Positions 16,252 to 25,916 of a stretch of 64,000 nt of DNA are shown here, in pieces. The number at the start of each line of letters is the position of its first letter. Within the stretch, counting starts at the first letter, position 1. The notes under the pieces are model-generated. The model was not told the origin of the DNA. It ran no database searches and worked only from the letters and a program-made list of their open reading frames with translations. Position numbers and translations under genes: made by a program. Source of the stretch: Anoxynatronum buryatiense (lineage in GTDB: Bacteria > Bacillota > Clostridia > Peptostreptococcales > Tindalliaceae); contig NZ_FXUF01000002.1 in the NCBI RefSeq assembly GCF_900182905.1, forward strand, positions 186,001 to 250,000. Reading direction: 5' to 3'.

Positions 16252-17491
16252 AATCAGAGTGGATGGAAAGGCAAAGGTCACTGGAAAGGCCCTTTACCCT
16301 GAAGACATCTACATGGACAACATGGTATTTGGAAAAACCCTGCGTTCCAACCGCCCCCATGCTCATTTCACCCTGAATCTGGAACAGGCGTCTCAAATGC
16401 CGGGGGTGCTTCGCATCTTCACAGCATCAGACGTGCCTCATAATGCCCATGGCGTTCTTTTCAAAGATCATGAAGTGATCTGCAGGGATAAAGTACGGCG
16501 GGTGGGAGACCCCATGGCTTTTGTGGTGGCAGAAACAGAAAAAGAAGCCACTGCCGCTCGGGACGCCATTCAGGTGAGCTACGAAGATCTGCCAGCTGTC
16601 TTTGACCCTGAGGAGGCATTGAAGCCGGGAGCTCCATTGGTACATGAACAGGGAAATTTGGTTTATCGTTTCAAGTTGCGCCGTGGCGATGTGGCAGCAG
16701 GGTTCCAGGAGAGTCATGCCATTGTGGAACAGGAATACCGGACGCCCATGGTGGATCATGCCTTTCTTCAGCCAGAGTCAGGACTGGCCTACATGGAAGA
16801 AGATGAGCGGGTGGTGGTGTGCGCCGCCACCCAGTATCCCCATTTTGATCAGCTGGAAATAGCAGAAGCCCTGGCGCTTCCAACAGAACAGGTGAAAGTG
16901 GTGAATCCGGCGGTGGGTGGAGCCTTTGGCGGCCGGGAAGATGTGACCATGCAGATTCATTTGGCATTGGCGGCTCAACATCTGAAACGGCCGGTGAAGA
17001 CCACCTACAGCCGGGAAGAGTCTTTCTATGCTCACAGTAAACGGCATGCCATGGTGATGCGCCTGAAAACCGGCGCCGACAGAGAAGGCAACCTGCTGGC
17101 CACTCAGGTGACCATCTATTCAGATACTGGTGCTTATGCCTCCTGGGCCATTAATGTGTTGCGGAAAGCAGGGGTGCATGCCACCGGCCCCTATGTGATT
17201 CCCCATGTGCATGTGGACGGCTACAGCGCTTACACCAATAACCCCTATGCAGGAGCCATGCGGGGCTTTGGGGCGACACAGATTCCCATTGCCCATGAAA
17301 TGCAGATGGATGCACTGGCAGAGCTACTGGGGATCAGTCCCCTGGAAATTCGTTTGAAAAACGCCTTCGTACCAGGTTCTGTGACTGCCACAGGCCAAAC
17401 CCTCTCTGAAAGTGTACCGCTGGTGGAATGTTTGGAGGCGGTGGCAGAAAAATTGGGCTTGAAACAGAGTCTTCGGGAGGTGTCACCATGA
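16223..17491 (+). CDS. Molybdenum hydroxylase, N-terminal half of the Mo subunit (split, NdhL-like)
   Basis: A 422-residue protein equal to the first part of the usual ~760-residue xanthine dehydrogenase Mo subunit: the a/b hammerhead domain (GKAKVTGKALYPEDI) and the first molybdopterin-binding domain (NPAVGGAFGGRED, then AGAMRGFGATQ). It ends at a clean boundary and overlaps the second half by ATGA with a proper ribosome binding site, so the split is natural and not a frameshift. Nicotinate dehydrogenase of Eubacterium barkeri is known to have the same split (about 50 and 37 kDa). Xanthine is the likely substrate here from context; purine hydroxylase or nicotinate-like activity is possible. 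Confidence 0.88.
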   Translation: MALRVVGQNEIRVDGKAKVTGKALYPEDIYMDNMVFGKTLRSNRPHAHFTLNLEQASQMPGVLRIFTASDVPHNAHGVLFKDHEVICRDKVRRVGDPMAFVVAETEKEATAARDAIQVSYEDLPAVFDPEEALKPGAPLVHEQGNLVYRFKLRRGDVAAGFQESHAIVEQEYRTPMVDHAFLQPESGLAYMEEDERVVVCAATQYPHFDQLEIAEALALPTEQVKVVNPAVGGAFGGREDVTMQIHLALAAQHLKRPVKTTYSREESFYAHSKRHAMVMRLKTGADREGNLLATQVTIYSDTGAYASWAINVLRKAGVHATGPYVIPHVHVDGYSAYTNNPYAGAMRGFGATQIPIAHEMQMDALAELLGISPLEIRLKNAFVPGSVTATGQTLSESVPLVECLEAVAEKLGLKQSLREVSP

Positions 17492-18486
17492 AAAAAAAAG
17501 GAAAAGGGATAGGATGCACCTTTTATGGTACTGGCTATGGGAATGGTTTTCCGGATGTTTCCCGATCCATCGCCCAACTGGAACGGGATGGATCAGTGAC
17601 TGTTTACGTGGGGGCCACTGAGGTGGGACAGGGGGCCAAGACTGTCTTGAGTCAAATCGCTGCGGAAGTGATGGCGCTTCCCTTGTCGGGCATTCATTTC
17701 GTGTGTGAAAATACTGATGAAACCCCGGATGCAGGGACAGCAGCTGCCAGCCGCCAGACCTACAACACCGGTAATGCCATCAAACGCACTGCCGAATTAT
17801 TGCTCAAAGAAATGAAAGTAACGGCAGCCCGGCACTGGGGGGTATCAACACCCGGCCGTATTTCCATGGATTCAGGAAAGCTGGTTCATCCTGAAAATGC
17901 TGCTGCAACGCTCAGCTACCGGGAAGTTGCCATGATAAAGGGACAGGAACTGCTTCGGGTGGAAGACAGCTTCACCGCCATGACCACCCGGCTGGATGAT
18001 GAAACCGGTCAGGGAAACCCATACTGGCCCTATACCTTCAACGTATATGGTGTGGAAGTGGAAGTGGATACAGATACAGGTAAAGTCTCAGTGGTGAAAG
18101 CTGTCTGTGCCCAGGATGTGGGACGGGCCGTGAATCCCAAACTCATTGAAGGGCAGATGGATGGTGGATTTGCCATGGGGCTGGGGTATGCGCTGATGGA
18201 AGATGTGAACCTGCAGCAGGGCCATATGAAGCATGACCGCTATTCCAATTATCTGATTCCCACTGCCATGGATTTGCCCGACTTGGAAAAAATCATCGTG
18301 GAAGCGCCTGAATCCACCGCACCCTTCGGGGCAAAAGGGATTGGCGAGCCAGTGATGCTGGGGGTGGCGCCGGCTATTTTAAACGCCATCTATGACGCAG
18401 TTGGTGTTCGGATGACGGAGATTCCAGTGACGCCAGACCGGTTGCTGGTGGCACTCAAGCAACATGAGGGGAAGGAAGGGATCTGA
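17488..18486 (+). CDS. Molybdenum hydroxylase, C-terminal half of the Mo subunit (split, NdhM-like)
   Basis: A 332-residue protein equal to the second part of the Mo subunit, with the cofactor loop VGATEVGQGAKTVLSQIAAE and, near the end, GAKGIGEPVMLG, where the glutamate is the family's catalytic base. The start is ATG 17488, with GGGAGG 7 bases upstream inside the preceding gene; the in-frame codons further upstream (from 17428) are overlap only. It works with the preceding subunit as one catalytic unit. YqeC and MocA genes downstream suggest a labile-selenium molybdenum cofactor. Confidence 0.88.
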   Translation: MKKKGKGIGCTFYGTGYGNGFPDVSRSIAQLERDGSVTVYVGATEVGQGAKTVLSQIAAEVMALPLSGIHFVCENTDETPDAGTAAASRQTYNTGNAIKRTAELLLKEMKVTAARHWGVSTPGRISMDSGKLVHPENAAATLSYREVAMIKGQELLRVEDSFTAMTTRLDDETGQGNPYWPYTFNVYGVEVEVDTDTGKVSVVKAVCAQDVGRAVNPKLIEGQMDGGFAMGLGYALMEDVNLQQGHMKHDRYSNYLIPTAMDLPDLEKIIVEAPESTAPFGAKGIGEPVMLGVAPAILNAIYDAVGVRMTEIPVTPDRLLVALKQHEGKEGI

Positions 18487-20210
18487 TGAAAACGGCGCTG
18501 AAAAAACGCATTGATGTGGCTGCCGGCCGGGAACCGGCAGACCTTGTTCTTAAAAACGCCCAAATTATCAATGTGTTCACGTCAGAAATCGTTAAAGGTG
18601 ACGTTGCCATCCAAGACGGCCTGATCGCCGGCATCGGCAACTATCAGGGCCGGGAAACGCTGGACCTGGAATGGGCCTATCTGTCACCAGGACTCATTGA
18701 CGGTCACGTTCACCTTGAATCGGCCATGGTGGCACCTGCGGAGTTTGCCCGGGCAGTGGTGCCCCGGGGGACCACTGCCGTGGTGGCAGACCCCCATGAA
18801 ATTGCCAATGTGGCGGGTATTCAAGGCATACGCTACATCCTTGAGGCCACCAAAGAACTTCCTCTGGATGTTCGGGTGATGCTGCCTTCCTGTGTACCGG
18901 CCACTTCCTTTGAAAATGCAGGGGCGGTTCTGAAAGCTGACGATTTGGCACCTCTCTATGGCGAAGAACGGGTGCTGGGACTGGGAGAATTAATGGATTA
19001 TCCCGGAGTGGTTGGGGGAGAGGCAGCTATTCTGGATAAAATTGTGGGCGCCGGCGACCGGGTGATGGATGGTCATGGGCCCATCATTGAAAAAAAGGAG
19101 CTGAATGCCTATGTGACAGCAGGTATTCAGACCGAACACGAATGCTCCACGGCAGATGAAATGCTGGAACGCCTGCGTCTGGGCATGTATATTCTCATTC
19201 GGGAAGGGTCAGCTGCCAGAAATCTGAAAGAGCTGGTGAAAGTGGTGAATCGGGAGAACCTGCGGCGCTGCCTGTTTTGTACCGACGATAAGCACCCTGA
19301 AGACCTGCTGCAGCGAGGTCACATCGACAATAATCTGAGAATGGCTGTGGAAGAAGGTATTGATCCTGTGGCCGCCATACAGATGGCTACCATCAACGCT
19401 GCAGAATGCTATGGGATGAAACGGGTGGGAGCGGTGGCACCCGGATACCGGGCCGATCTGGTGGTTTTTGACAATCTCAGGGACTTTAATGCACAAAAGG
19501 TCTTTCGGGAAGGCAAACTGGTGGCCCGTGACGGAAAAGCCCTCTTTGAGTCAGGACCTCAGGGAAACAACATGGTCAGTCAAACGGTTCATTTACCGCC
19601 ACTGACAGCAGAACAGCTGAAATTGGCGCTTTCATCAGACATTGTTCATGTGATCCAGTTGCTGCCCCACAGCCTGGTCACCCGAAAAACCGTGCGAAAA
19701 GTCAATGTGGAAGAAGGCTGCTTTGCCTATCACCGCAGCCTGGATATACTGAAGATGGCCGTTATTGAACGCCATCATGCCACCGGACAGATTGGACTGG
19801 GTTTGGTGGAAGGCTTCGGGCTGAGGCAGGGGGCCATTGCCACCACCATTGGGCACGATTCCCATAATCTGATTGTGATTGGTGACAACGATGCCGACAT
19901 GCTTCTGGCTGTCGAAACCATTCGACAGGCAGGTGGCGGCATTACCCTTTGCAGCCAGGGGGAGGTCCTGCAAACTCTTCCCCTTCCCATTGGAGGACTC
20001 ATGTCAGACGCACCCCTGGAAGAAGTGAACCGGCAACTGATGGCGATGCTCCGGCTGGCCCATGAAAAACTGTGCGTCAGCCACGACATTGATCCTTTTA
20101 TGACGCTGTCTTTTCTGGCGCTGCCGGTGATTCCGGAAATAAAACTGACAGATATGGGATTGTTTGATGTCAACGCTTTTGCTTTCATGGATATTCACGT
20201 TAAGGAGTAA
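18486..20210 (+). CDS. ade: Adenine deaminase
   Basis: A 574-residue AdeC-family enzyme converting adenine to hypoxanthine and NH3. Canonical motifs are DGHVHLESAM, ADPHEIANV, TEHECSTADE (residues 216-225), FCTDDKHPED and the C-terminal HDSHNL. The ATG overlaps the stop of the Mo subunit (TGATG). It supplies hypoxanthine for the adjacent hydroxylase. It should be contrasted with the more diverged BMC-linked paralogue at 10004-11815. Confidence 0.92.
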   Translation: MKTALKKRIDVAAGREPADLVLKNAQIINVFTSEIVKGDVAIQDGLIAGIGNYQGRETLDLEWAYLSPGLIDGHVHLESAMVAPAEFARAVVPRGTTAVVADPHEIANVAGIQGIRYILEATKELPLDVRVMLPSCVPATSFENAGAVLKADDLAPLYGEERVLGLGELMDYPGVVGGEAAILDKIVGAGDRVMDGHGPIIEKKELNAYVTAGIQTEHECSTADEMLERLRLGMYILIREGSAARNLKELVKVVNRENLRRCLFCTDDKHPEDLLQRGHIDNNLRMAVEEGIDPVAAIQMATINAAECYGMKRVGAVAPGYRADLVVFDNLRDFNAQKVFREGKLVARDGKALFESGPQGNNMVSQTVHLPPLTAEQLKLALSSDIVHVIQLLPHSLVTRKTVRKVNVEEGCFAYHRSLDILKMAVIERHHATGQIGLGLVEGFGLRQGAIATTIGHDSHNLIVIGDNDADMLLAVETIRQAGGGITLCSQGEVLQTLPLPIGGLMSDAPLEEVNRQLMAMLRLAHEKLCVSHDIDPFMTLSFLALPVIPEIKLTDMGLFDVNAFAFMDIHVKE

Positions 20211-20230
20211 GCGTCAGAATCAAAGGGGCG

Positions 20231-21031
20231 ATGATGATGGCCTTGAGAGACTTGCTCAATCTGCAACAGGCAGACATCCCTGTCATCTCCTTTGTGGGCG
20301 CCGGCGGTAAAACCACCGCCATGTTCACATTGGCGGCAGAACTGCGGGCTGCGGGGAAGGCGGTGATGGTGATCACCACCACCGCCATGTATGTTCCCCA
20401 AAAAGAACCTGTGGATCATCAATGGATCCACCCCACACTGCTTCCACGCTGCTTCCCCATTAAAATGGAAAATGGGACTGTCCATCCGCAAATCATGGTA
20501 TGGGGAAGTGGGATTCAAAGGGGTGACTCCGGTGGTGATAAGCTGACAGGAATTTCGCTGGACGCAGTCAGCAGATGGATGGAAGATCATTCAGGCGTGC
20601 CGCTGCTGGTGGAAGCCGATGGTTCCCGAAAGAGGCCTGTGAAAGCACCGGCAGATCATGAACCGGTGATTCCTGTGTCAACAAAGATGGTGATTGGTGT
20701 CATTGGATTAAATGCAATGGGTGCACCGGTGAGCGTTGAAAGCGTTCACCGGCTGGACCCCTTTTGTCGTGTGACAGAGAGTCAGCCAGGTGACGGGATT
20801 TCAGTTGATCATCTGAGACGACTGATCTTTCATGAAAAAGGACTCTTTAAAGATGCTCCGCCTGCTGCGGCGAAAATCGTCCTGCTCAACCAGGCAGATA
20901 CGGTACAACGACGTCTGATGGCGGCTAACCTGGCTGAACAGGTGATGAAAAGTGACGGTGGAGTTCAAGGCGTGGTGACGGCACAGCTTCATCCCACAGA
21001 GTACCGCTTATTATGGGGGGGAAGGCGATGA
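20231..21031 (+). CDS. yqeC: YqeC-type selenium-dependent hydroxylase accessory protein
   Basis: A 266-residue protein with a P-loop (VGAGGKTT near residue 20), LLVEADGSRKRPVKAP and LNQADT, as in YqeC. YqeC is found with SelD-dependent molybdenum hydroxylases and is thought to help place labile selenium in their cofactor. Three consecutive ATG codons (20231, 20234, 20237) follow AAGGGG; the third has the best spacing. Its presence next to the split Mo hydroxylase is the main evidence that the enzyme carries selenium. Confidence 0.87.
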   Translation: MMMALRDLLNLQQADIPVISFVGAGGKTTAMFTLAAELRAAGKAVMVITTTAMYVPQKEPVDHQWIHPTLLPRCFPIKMENGTVHPQIMVWGSGIQRGDSGGDKLTGISLDAVSRWMEDHSGVPLLVEADGSRKRPVKAPADHEPVIPVSTKMVIGVIGLNAMGAPVSVESVHRLDPFCRVTESQPGDGISVDHLRRLIFHEKGLFKDAPPAAAKIVLLNQADTVQRRLMAANLAEQVMKSDGGVQGVVTAQLHPTEYRLLWGGRR

Positions 21032-21618
21032 TTTCTGCCATATTGCTGGCATCGGGATATGGGACCCGCATGAAGCAGCCCAAGTTATTGTTACCGGTGG
21101 AGGGGGTTCCCATGATCCGCCGGGTGGCACAGGCAGTGAAGGCCTCCTGCGTCGATGAAAGTTTGCTGATTTATCGGGAAAACCAGGTAAAAGAGGCAGT
21201 TGCCGAACTGGTGAGCCGGTCAGTTTTTAATCCAGGGGCTCATCAGGGTCAGAGTGAGGCCATCAAGCTGGGAATCCGGCACCTTCACCCTGCAAGTCAT
21301 GCCTGTTTTTTTGTCATGGGAGACCAGCCCCTGATTCGGCCTCAGATTTTCAATCAACTGATTCAGGAACATGAGCAGCAGCCTCAAAAGATTATCGTAC
21401 CCGTCTACCAGGGTAAACGAGGCAGCCCTGTTCTTTTTCCATCCGAATTCTGGCCCCTGCTGATGCAACTGTCAGGAGACCAGGGTGGGCGGGTATTGCT
21501 GGAATCCCATGGTGAATCAGTGATCATGGCGAATGTTGAAGACGCTTATTCCGGAAAAGATGTGGACACCTGGGAATCATATGTGGACCTCACGGAGAAA
21601 CTGAAGTCAGAAAAATGA
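21028..21618 (+). CDS. mocA: MocA-like molybdenum cofactor cytidylyltransferase
   Basis: A 196-residue nucleotidyltransferase of the MobA/MocA group, with the NTP-binding start ILLASGYGTRMKQPKLLLP and the MGDQP motif near residue 96. It probably forms the cytosine dinucleotide form of the Mo cofactor for the upstream hydroxylase. The chosen ATG 21028 overlaps the YqeC stop (ATGA) after GGAAGG; ATG 21013 is less likely. It is the last gene of the operon. Confidence 0.87.
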   Translation: MISAILLASGYGTRMKQPKLLLPVEGVPMIRRVAQAVKASCVDESLLIYRENQVKEAVAELVSRSVFNPGAHQGQSEAIKLGIRHLHPASHACFFVMGDQPLIRPQIFNQLIQEHEQQPQKIIVPVYQGKRGSPVLFPSEFWPLLMQLSGDQGGRVLLESHGESVIMANVEDAYSGKDVDTWESYVDLTEKLKSEK

Positions 21619-21892
21619 TGAAAAGTTGCTAATCCCGTGAAGTTAACTGCCTCTTTCGCTTCTTCTGAAAACGCCTCTTCAGAAAAAGAGCACTCATGAT
21701 TGCAGACAGGGAGAATAATACAAAAAACACATGTGGCATGTGGCATAAAATGATATGATAAGTCATGATAGTATGAGGTTTGGATGATGAAATCATGATA
21801 AAATGCGGTGATAGTGAGGTCAGTGACGACGACGGAAGCAGTCCATGGGAGGCAGGGCTATTCGCATGGGCAATAAACAGGGAGGTGCATTG

Positions 21893-22897
21893 ATGAAACC
21901 GGTAAAGATCGTGGTATTGGATGGCTACGCATTGAATCCGGGAGATCAGGACTGGGAGCCGCTGGAGAAGTTCGGAGAACTGGTGGTGTATGAGCGAACA
22001 GGGTACGATGCGCACGAATCTCAGGCTCTCGTTGTGGAGCGGGCCCAGGGAGCACAGGTGCTTTTAACCAATAAAACACCCCTGACAGCCCAGGCGATGG
22101 AACAGCTGCCTGATCTTCAATACATTGGCGTGCTGGCAACGGGATATAATATTGTGGATGTGACAGCTGCAGAAAAGCAGGGGGTGGCAGTGACCAACAT
22201 TCCCACCTATGGAACCGCAGCGGTGGCACAAATGACCATCGCACTCCTGCTGGAGATGTGCCATCATGTAGGCGATCACAGCCAGGCGGTTCACGCCGGT
22301 GAATGGTCACAGAACCCTGACTGGAGTTTTTGGAAATTCCCCTTGATTGAACTGGATGGAAAGATTCTGGGACTTATTGGTTTTGGAAGAATCGGCCAGG
22401 CAGTGGCACGCATTGCTCAGGCACTGGGAATGAAGGTGCTGGTTCATACCCCGCGGCCTGACAAAGCAAAGGAATCAGAAAGTCTGACCTTTTCATCGCT
22501 GGAATCGCTTTTTCAACAGTCGGATTTCATCAGCCTCCACTGTCCCCTCTTCCCTGAAACCCGGGGAATCATCAATCAGAAAAACATTGAGTTGATGAAG
22601 CCTTCTGTGCGCATCGTCAATACTTCCAGAGGGCCGTTAATTGTCGAGGAAGATCTGGCAGAAGCCCTGAGTAAGGGCCGTATTGCCGGTGCCGCCCTGG
22701 ATGTTGTCTCTGCTGAGCCAATCGGGGAAGATAACCCATTGTTAAAAGCACCCAATTGTCTGCTCACCCCACACATTTCCTGGGCCCCCATTGAAGCGCG
22801 CAGGCGGTTGATGGCGCTGGCAGCTGCAAATCTGAAACATTACCTGGCAGGAGATCCCATTCATTTGGTGAATCATCCTGTTTTCAGGGAGAGGTGA
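21893..22897 (+). CDS. D-isomer-specific 2-hydroxyacid dehydrogenase (glycerate/hydroxypyruvate type)
   Basis: A 334-residue NAD-dependent oxidoreductase. The Rossmann motif GFGRIGQAVARIA lies near residue 165; the catalytic R, E and H are in NTSRGPL, VVSAEPI and LTPHISW. The start is ATG 21893, 7 bases after GGGAGG; ATG 21845 has no such site. The closest functional match appears to be glycerate dehydrogenase (hydroxypyruvate reductase). It may serve the glycine and serine end of purine fermentation, but that is only suggested by position. The 274 bases before it hold no gene that I can see. Confidence 0.82.
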   Translation: MKPVKIVVLDGYALNPGDQDWEPLEKFGELVVYERTGYDAHESQALVVERAQGAQVLLTNKTPLTAQAMEQLPDLQYIGVLATGYNIVDVTAAEKQGVAVTNIPTYGTAAVAQMTIALLLEMCHHVGDHSQAVHAGEWSQNPDWSFWKFPLIELDGKILGLIGFGRIGQAVARIAQALGMKVLVHTPRPDKAKESESLTFSSLESLFQQSDFISLHCPLFPETRGIINQKNIELMKPSVRIVNTSRGPLIVEEDLAEALSKGRIAGAALDVVSAEPIGEDNPLLKAPNCLLTPHISWAPIEARRRLMALAAANLKHYLAGDPIHLVNHPVFRER

Positions 22898-22901
22898 AAA
22901 A

Positions 22902-23888
22902 ATGCAACGACTGTTAAAGATACTGTCAGTCTGCTTCATGATGCTGATCTTGTTACTTCCGGTTCAGGCCCATGGAAATGCCGGCCCTGTTATTTATAAT
23001 GAAGATCCGGTGTTTTCCATCATGGCCGACAATGAAAGCAAACTTGCCGTTATTGAAGAAGATCTGGTGATTGATTTAAGCCAGGAAGGCCGTTTTACGG
23101 CTCATATAACAGCCACCTACCGCATGCAGAACCAACAAAATGAGGAACTGCGGCAGGGAATGTTGTTTCCTTTCACCTCGGTTCATGGACATGCTTCACT
23201 GGAGGATGTCGTGATTCAGGTGGACGGTGAATCCATTCCTGTTGAGGCGCATCATCTCTTCAATCTTCCCATGAATCACTACATGCGGGGTGACGGATCG
23301 GCCTACGAAGAATACGTGCAGCACCTTCAGGCAACCACACTGGATGAAATCATCGAAGTCATGAAAAATAAAGGTGATCTGCCCACAACATCTGAAAATA
23401 AGACTGACAGCGGTGAAATTCACGTGGGTGCATTTGCCTATGACGTTGACTTTGCCCCTGGCGAAGTCCGGGAAATACAGGTACAGTATACAGTCAGAAC
23501 CTCTCAGGATCGTTCTGAGACGGTGAAGTACAGCTCGCTGGTGGCCTATTTTCTTCGTCCGGCTTCCAGATGGCAGTCTTTTGAAGACCTGACTGTCACC
23601 GTTATTCCCCATGAAGAGCAGCCATTTTTATTGGCAAGCAGTTTGCCCCTTGTCTATGATCGGGCAGCAGAACGCTATTCAGGCTATTTTGAAACGCTGC
23701 CAGATCAAGACCTGGTTTTCAAAATGTATCATCGCCAAAAACCGGAATCAGGGTTGCTGAGGATTCTCAGCAACCCCTATATCCTTCTGTTGATTATACC
23801 GGCAGCATTGGTACTGGCTGTGCTGATTTTGGTGACGGTGGTGGTGTTGATGGCAATGAAGAAAAGCAAAATGAACCTGCGGGACTAA
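22902..23888 (+). CDS. Secreted membrane-anchored protein of unknown function
   Basis: A 328-residue protein with an N-terminal signal peptide (hydrophobic residues 5-22), a large extracytoplasmic region and one C-terminal membrane segment (about residues 290-317) followed by a short basic tail. The body is rich in beta-type sequence (DLVIDLSQEGRFTAHITATYRM). I recognise no enzyme motif. It begins 4 bases after the dehydrogenase gene and so may be cotranscribed, but there is no evident functional link. Confidence 0.75.
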   Translation: MQRLLKILSVCFMMLILLLPVQAHGNAGPVIYNEDPVFSIMADNESKLAVIEEDLVIDLSQEGRFTAHITATYRMQNQQNEELRQGMLFPFTSVHGHASLEDVVIQVDGESIPVEAHHLFNLPMNHYMRGDGSAYEEYVQHLQATTLDEIIEVMKNKGDLPTTSENKTDSGEIHVGAFAYDVDFAPGEVREIQVQYTVRTSQDRSETVKYSSLVAYFLRPASRWQSFEDLTVTVIPHEEQPFLLASSLPLVYDRAAERYSGYFETLPDQDLVFKMYHRQKPESGLLRILSNPYILLLIIPAALVLAVLILVTVVVLMAMKKSKMNLRD

Positions 23889-23891
23889 ATG

Positions 23892-25496
23892 CTACTCAAT
23901 GGATAAATCGCCCACCAGTACCCCGATAATTTCACCCGTGCCGGCCTTGATTGGAACAGCCAGTGAAACACAGTAGTGATAAGTGGCACTAGAGATATAG
24001 GGGTCTGTGACAAAATCACGCCCTGCGATGGCTTCAATAAAATATGGTCGATGACTGTATTCAAGGGGCTCATCAGGCAAATCAATGTTAGCGGCCACCA
24101 TCAGGCCGCTTTTTTCAATGAGTCCGATGTTTTCAAACTGAGCGTTTTTCATCTGAACCTCTTTCAGCAAAGGAGAAGCTTTGGAAAGTGGAAGTTGTTG
24201 CTTCGCCACCTGACCTGCTGTTTCTCTTAACACTTTAAAATCACCATCGATTCCTTTTCGCTGGTCTGCATTTAACTCAACATTTCCGATGAAAGTATTC
24301 AAATAGGCGTCGATGCTTTCCGCATCTTCGTGCATTCGGTGAATGCCTTCCATGACTTCGTGCATTAAAGAAGATTGTTCTTCTGCTGAAGCAGACACTT
24401 CCTGCGTAAAGGCAGCGGCATTTTCCGTACTGGCGGCAATGTGATCCATCAGCTGACTGGTGTGCTGGGACAGGTCGGCTGTATCGGAAGCCAGCAATTT
24501 TATGTCATTGACTGCAGAAAAAGTTTCCTGGGTGGAAGACAACACTTGTTGAAAAGAAGCTTTGGAGGCATCAGCAAAGGCAATGTCCTGAGCGGTTTTT
24601 TGGGCAGCGGCACCGGTGGAACCGGCAATTGTCTCGATGGAAGTCGTGATGCCGTCAATAAGGGTCTGAATTTCAGAAGTGGATGTTGCGGTTTGTTCTG
24701 CCAGTTTGCGCACTTCGTCTGCCACCACGGCAAACCCCCTCCCATGCTCACCGGCCCGGGCTGCCTCAATGGCCGCATTCAGCGCCAAGAGATTGGTGGT
24801 TTCGCTGATCCCGGAAACAACGGCAGAGATCTCATAAATACGACGGGCTTCCTGTTCCAGTGCAGTGATCTGATGAGTCACCTGCTGGTTTGCCGTTGCA
24901 TTTTCGTTCATTTTTTGAATAAGTGCTTCGAATACCTGACTGCTTTTCTCGACGATCTGAATCATCCCCTGGGCAGTCTGCAGCGTGGTTTCTGCATGCT
25001 GGTTGATGGCGTCAACTTTTTGAATCATATGGCTTGTTGTGGTGCGCGCCTCTTCCAGTGACTCGAACTGCTTGGAAGCGTTCTCTGCCACTTCATTGAT
25101 GGACACGGCAATTTCCTGGGAGGATTGCTGTGTTTGACGGATGTTGCTTTGCAGTTCATCAGACAAGACAAAGAGTTTTTGTGACATGGCGGCCATTTCA
25201 GATAGTATTTTTTTGGTGTTGAGGGACAACTGGTTAATGTTGCGGCTCAACTCCCGGGTGGTGCCAGTCCCTTTGATGCGGTGGGCTAACCGACCCTGGG
25301 TCAGCGGCTTGATTTCTTTCATGAGAAGCCGGGCTGCTTCATGCTGCTGCCGGTTAACTGCCAACAGCAGTAAAATTGTCAGGGAAGCAGTGCTGAGATT
25401 CAGCAGCGAACCTGGTTGCAACAGTAAAGTCGTGGCGAAGGCGATGAGGGCAATTAATGCGATGACCAGCAGGGGATTGATTTTTTTTCTCTCCAT
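23892..25496 (-). CDS. Methyl-accepting chemotaxis protein with C-terminal Cache-like domain
   Basis: A 534-residue chemoreceptor. Two membrane segments lie close together at the N-terminus (about 8-27 and 33-48) with almost no extracellular loop. A long coiled-coil signalling region follows with the conserved hairpin tip ([32 protein letters not shown] split over about 235-270). After it, residues 450-534 resemble a Cache/PDC sensor fold ([23 protein letters not shown], then [23 protein letters not shown]). The sensor would therefore be cytoplasmic and C-terminal. AAGGAGG precedes the start. Confidence 0.88.
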   Translation of the reverse strand: MERKKINPLLVIALIALIAFATTLLLQPGSLLNLSTASLTILLLLAVNRQQHEAARLLMKEIKPLTQGRLAHRIKGTGTTRELSRNINQLSLNTKKILSEMAAMSQKLFVLSDELQSNIRQTQQSSQEIAVSINEVAENASKQFESLEEARTTTSHMIQKVDAINQHAETTLQTAQGMIQIVEKSSQVFEALIQKMNENATANQQVTHQITALEQEARRIYEISAVVSGISETTNLLALNAAIEAARAGEHGRGFAVVADEVRKLAEQTATSTSEIQTLIDGITTSIETIAGSTGAAAQKTAQDIAFADASKASFQQVLSSTQETFSAVNDIKLLASDTADLSQHTSQLMDHIAASTENAAAFTQEVSASAEEQSSLMHEVMEGIHRMHEDAESIDAYLNTFIGNVELNADQRKGIDGDFKVLRETAGQVAKQQLPLSKASPLLKEVQMKNAQFENIGLIEKSGLMVAANIDLPDEPLEYSHRPYFIEAIAGRDFVTDPYISSATYHYCVSLAVPIKAGTGEIIGVLVGDLSIE

Positions 25497-25836
25497 AGGA
25501 AACCTCCTTGAATAGATGTCTTGATAAGATATTCGACAGTAACGGAGAATCTCCTGCTTTGTTAAAAATGAAACATTTAAAATCGTTTAATAACATGAGC
25601 CAAAAACCAAGCGTACATGACACGATGAAGTCATTTGTGAAAAAAATGACGGCAATTATTCAAGTGGTGATTGCGATTTTTATCTAAACGCGATTTCGAA
25701 CAATAATAGAAGTCCTTTGATAACACATCATTCAAGATTGTTAAAAGTCAAAAAATCTATTATTCATCAAAACGAGCCATATCAATCACGAGAAGAGCAA
25801 TAAAATAAATTGCGCAAATATTGAACGACTTTGCAA

Positions 25837-25865
25837 TTGACAGAAAGTGCCGATGGTGGTAAATT
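25837..25865 (+). promoter_or_regulatory. Sigma-A promoter of the peptide-type ABC transporter operon
   Basis: TTGACA (25837-25842), 17-base spacer, TAAATT (25860-25865), 51 bases before the start of the binding-protein gene. The rest of the AT-rich 25497-25916 gap, which separates this operon from the divergent chemoreceptor, contains no gene that I can support. Confidence 0.7.
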
Positions 25866-25916
25866 GGAATGAGCCTAGAGCTATGCATCAATGTATATAA
25901 ACAAAGGAGGAGTACT

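Noticed and set aside
16223-18486. Frameshift in a xanthine dehydrogenase Mo subunit
   Set aside because: The two parts meet at a domain boundary, overlap as ATGA and have a proper ribosome binding site before the second start. A known enzyme (nicotinate dehydrogenase) has the same split.
24441-25061. Plus-strand frame of 206 codons inside the chemoreceptor gene
   Set aside because: It is the shadow of the conserved chemoreceptor signalling domain.
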